Assembly: GCA_022574315.1 (NCBI GenBank)
Contig: JACZSH010000009.1
Location: 1 to 22,082, forward strand
Reading direction: 5' to 3'
From: Chloroflexota bacterium
GTDB taxonomy: Bacteria; Chloroflexota; Dehalococcoidia; Dehalococcoidales; RBG-16-60-22
Length of the DNA: 22,082 nucleotides
Shown here: piece after piece, positions 21,187 through 22,082 of the stretch
Position numbering within the stretch: the stretch's first letter is position 1
Layout: each line of letters starts with the position of its first letter
Position numbers and translations under genes: made by a program
Notes under the pieces: generated by a model
Seen by the model: the letters and a program-made list of their open reading frames with translations, nothing else
The model's database searches: none
Told to the model about the DNA's origin: nothing

Positions 21187-22082
21187 TTAGGCCCGTCCTT
21201 GCCTCACCGGTCGCCACCTGCCCAGAGTAAAGAGTCTGGGGAAGAAGACTTTACGCAGTTCTTCAACCACGAACAGGCTGCCCCCCGCCAGGAGGGCAAT
21301 CCCCCATTTATCCAGCCCCATCGGCACCGTCCCGAACGCCACCTGTAAGAAGGGAACGTAGATAACCGCCATCTGCAGGACAATCGCCACCGATATCGAC
21401 ATAAGCAGCCAGCGATTACTAAAAATACCCAGCTTGAAGACGGTGTATTCCTCCGAGCGGGCGTTGAAGGCACGGAACCACTCGAAGGCAACCATCGATG
21501 AAAAGGCAAGGGTACGCGCTTCTTCCAGGCTCATCCTCGTCTGCGCCCAGCTGAAAATTAAAAATATGCCGACTCCCATCAGCGTCGCCAGAAAAACAAT
21601 ACGCATGACCAGCCCCGGGAAGATGAGCCCCACGCCGGGATGACGCGGCGGCTGCTTGAGTTCGTCGCCAGCTTTCGGCTCGAGTCCCAGAGGGACGGCT
21701 ACCGCCGTATCCGTCACCAGGTTAATCCAGATAATCTGCACCGCCAGCAGCGGCGCCTTACCGATAAAAAAGATGGTCAGCAGCAACGCCAGTAGTTCGC
21801 CCAGATTAGTACTCAGCAGAAAGAAGATGACCTTGCGCAGTCGATTGAATATGGCTCTGCCTTCTTCAACGGCGGCCACCACCGAGCTAAAGTTGTCATC
21901 CGCCAGTATCATGTCGGAGCTTTCCTTGGCCACATCCGTCCCGGTAATGCCCATGGCAATCCCGATATCGGCTGCCTTCAGTGCGGGAGCATCGTTGACG
22001 CCGTCACCGGTCATGGCAACCACGTGCCCGCGACTCTTGAACGCATTCACGATTCTCAGCTTGTGCAAAGGTTCGATCCGGG
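21187..22082 (-). CDS. P-type cation-transporting ATPase, C-terminal part (5' end outside window)
   Basis: The last ~297 residues of a P-type ATPase; the frame is open through the right edge (RIEPLHKLRIV), so the phosphorylation site DKTGT and the N-terminal half lie outside. Present are the hinge motif MTGDGVNDAPALKAADIGIAMG, the M4-M5 linker ending NFSSVVAAVEEGR, M5-M6 with IWINLVTDTAVAVPLGLEP, and the C-terminal four-helix Cation_ATPase_C domain. This matches the PMR1/SERCA-like calcium or related type II group; ion choice cannot be fixed without M4. Apparent start TTG 22068 is internal and not real. It converges with the glycosyltransferase, 33 bases apart. Confidence 0.93.
   Translation of the reverse strand, partial: RIEPLHKLRIVNAFKSRGHVVAMTGDGVNDAPALKAADIGIAMGITGTDVAKESSDMILADDNFSSVVAAVEEGRAIFNRLRKVIFFLLSTNLGELLALLLTIFFIGKAPLLAVQIIWINLVTDTAVAVPLGLEPKAGDELKQPPRHPGVGLIFPGLVMRIVFLATLMGVGIFLIFSWAQTRMSLEEARTLAFSSMVAFEWFRAFNARSEEYTVFKLGIFSNRWLLMSISVAIVLQMAVIYVPFLQVAFGTVPMGLDKWGIALLAGGSLFVVEELRKVFFPRLFTLGRWRPVRQGRA

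Noticed and set aside
1..22082. tRNA, rRNA, CRISPR, phage or toxin-antitoxin loci
   Set aside because: Looked for cloverleaf-type elements, regularly spaced repeats and typical small gene pairs on both strands; none was convincing.

Overview
The window looks like a chromosomal segment of an anaerobic bacterium of moderately high GC. Signs of anaerobic, iron-sulfur-rich metabolism are a 40-residue desulforedoxin, an aldo/keto reductase carrying two [4Fe-4S]-type Cys motifs and a Cys-rich DUF362 protein. The protein style and a dispersed repeat of the 'GTCATTCTGAG / GTCATCCTGxGC' kind at 3019-3080 would fit Dehalococcoidia (Chloroflexota), but that placement is inference; no rRNA or other phylogenetic marker is present.

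Layout. Bases 1-2998 hold signalling genes: a PAS histidine kinase (cut by the window edge), two response regulators coupled to it, a terminator, then a stand-alone receiver protein followed by a small Cys-rich protein. A mobile-type repeat follows. Bases 3111-6366 (minus strand) form an operon read from a consensus promoter at 6435-6463: ECF-transporter S component, DUF1893 (TM1506-like), Fe-S aldo/keto reductase, DUF362 protein. A divergent consensus promoter at 6498-6526 drives, after a ~150-nt leader with four hairpins, a beta-hydroxyacid dehydrogenase and a short-chain dehydrogenase (6683-8489). Bases 8507-13921 (minus strand) hold a histidine phosphatase, an arsenate-reductase-type LMW phosphatase and the complete pstSCAB-phoU phosphate uptake set. 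A GGCT-like protein and the desulforedoxin follow, also on the minus strand.

Bases 14956-21153 are mainly carbohydrate genes: a C-terminally truncated flavoprotein, a glgC-type ADP-glucose pyrophosphorylase, a galT-type nucleotidyltransferase, a trehalose-phosphatase-like HAD enzyme (minus strand) and a membrane-embedded family 2 glycosyltransferase. The window ends in the C-terminal half of a P-type cation ATPase (minus strand), cut by the right edge.

The best-supported 'systems' are ordinary: two-component signalling and high-affinity phosphate uptake. The less familiar points are the ECF-S/DUF1893/Fe-S AKR/DUF362 operon, the glgC-galT pair next to a sugar phosphatase and a processive-type glycosyltransferase, the structured leader at 6533-6682, the response regulator that seems to start at an ATA codon, and the truncated flavoprotein whose foreign tail contains the likely glgC promoter. 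I saw no tRNA, rRNA, CRISPR array, complete insertion sequence or phage gene.
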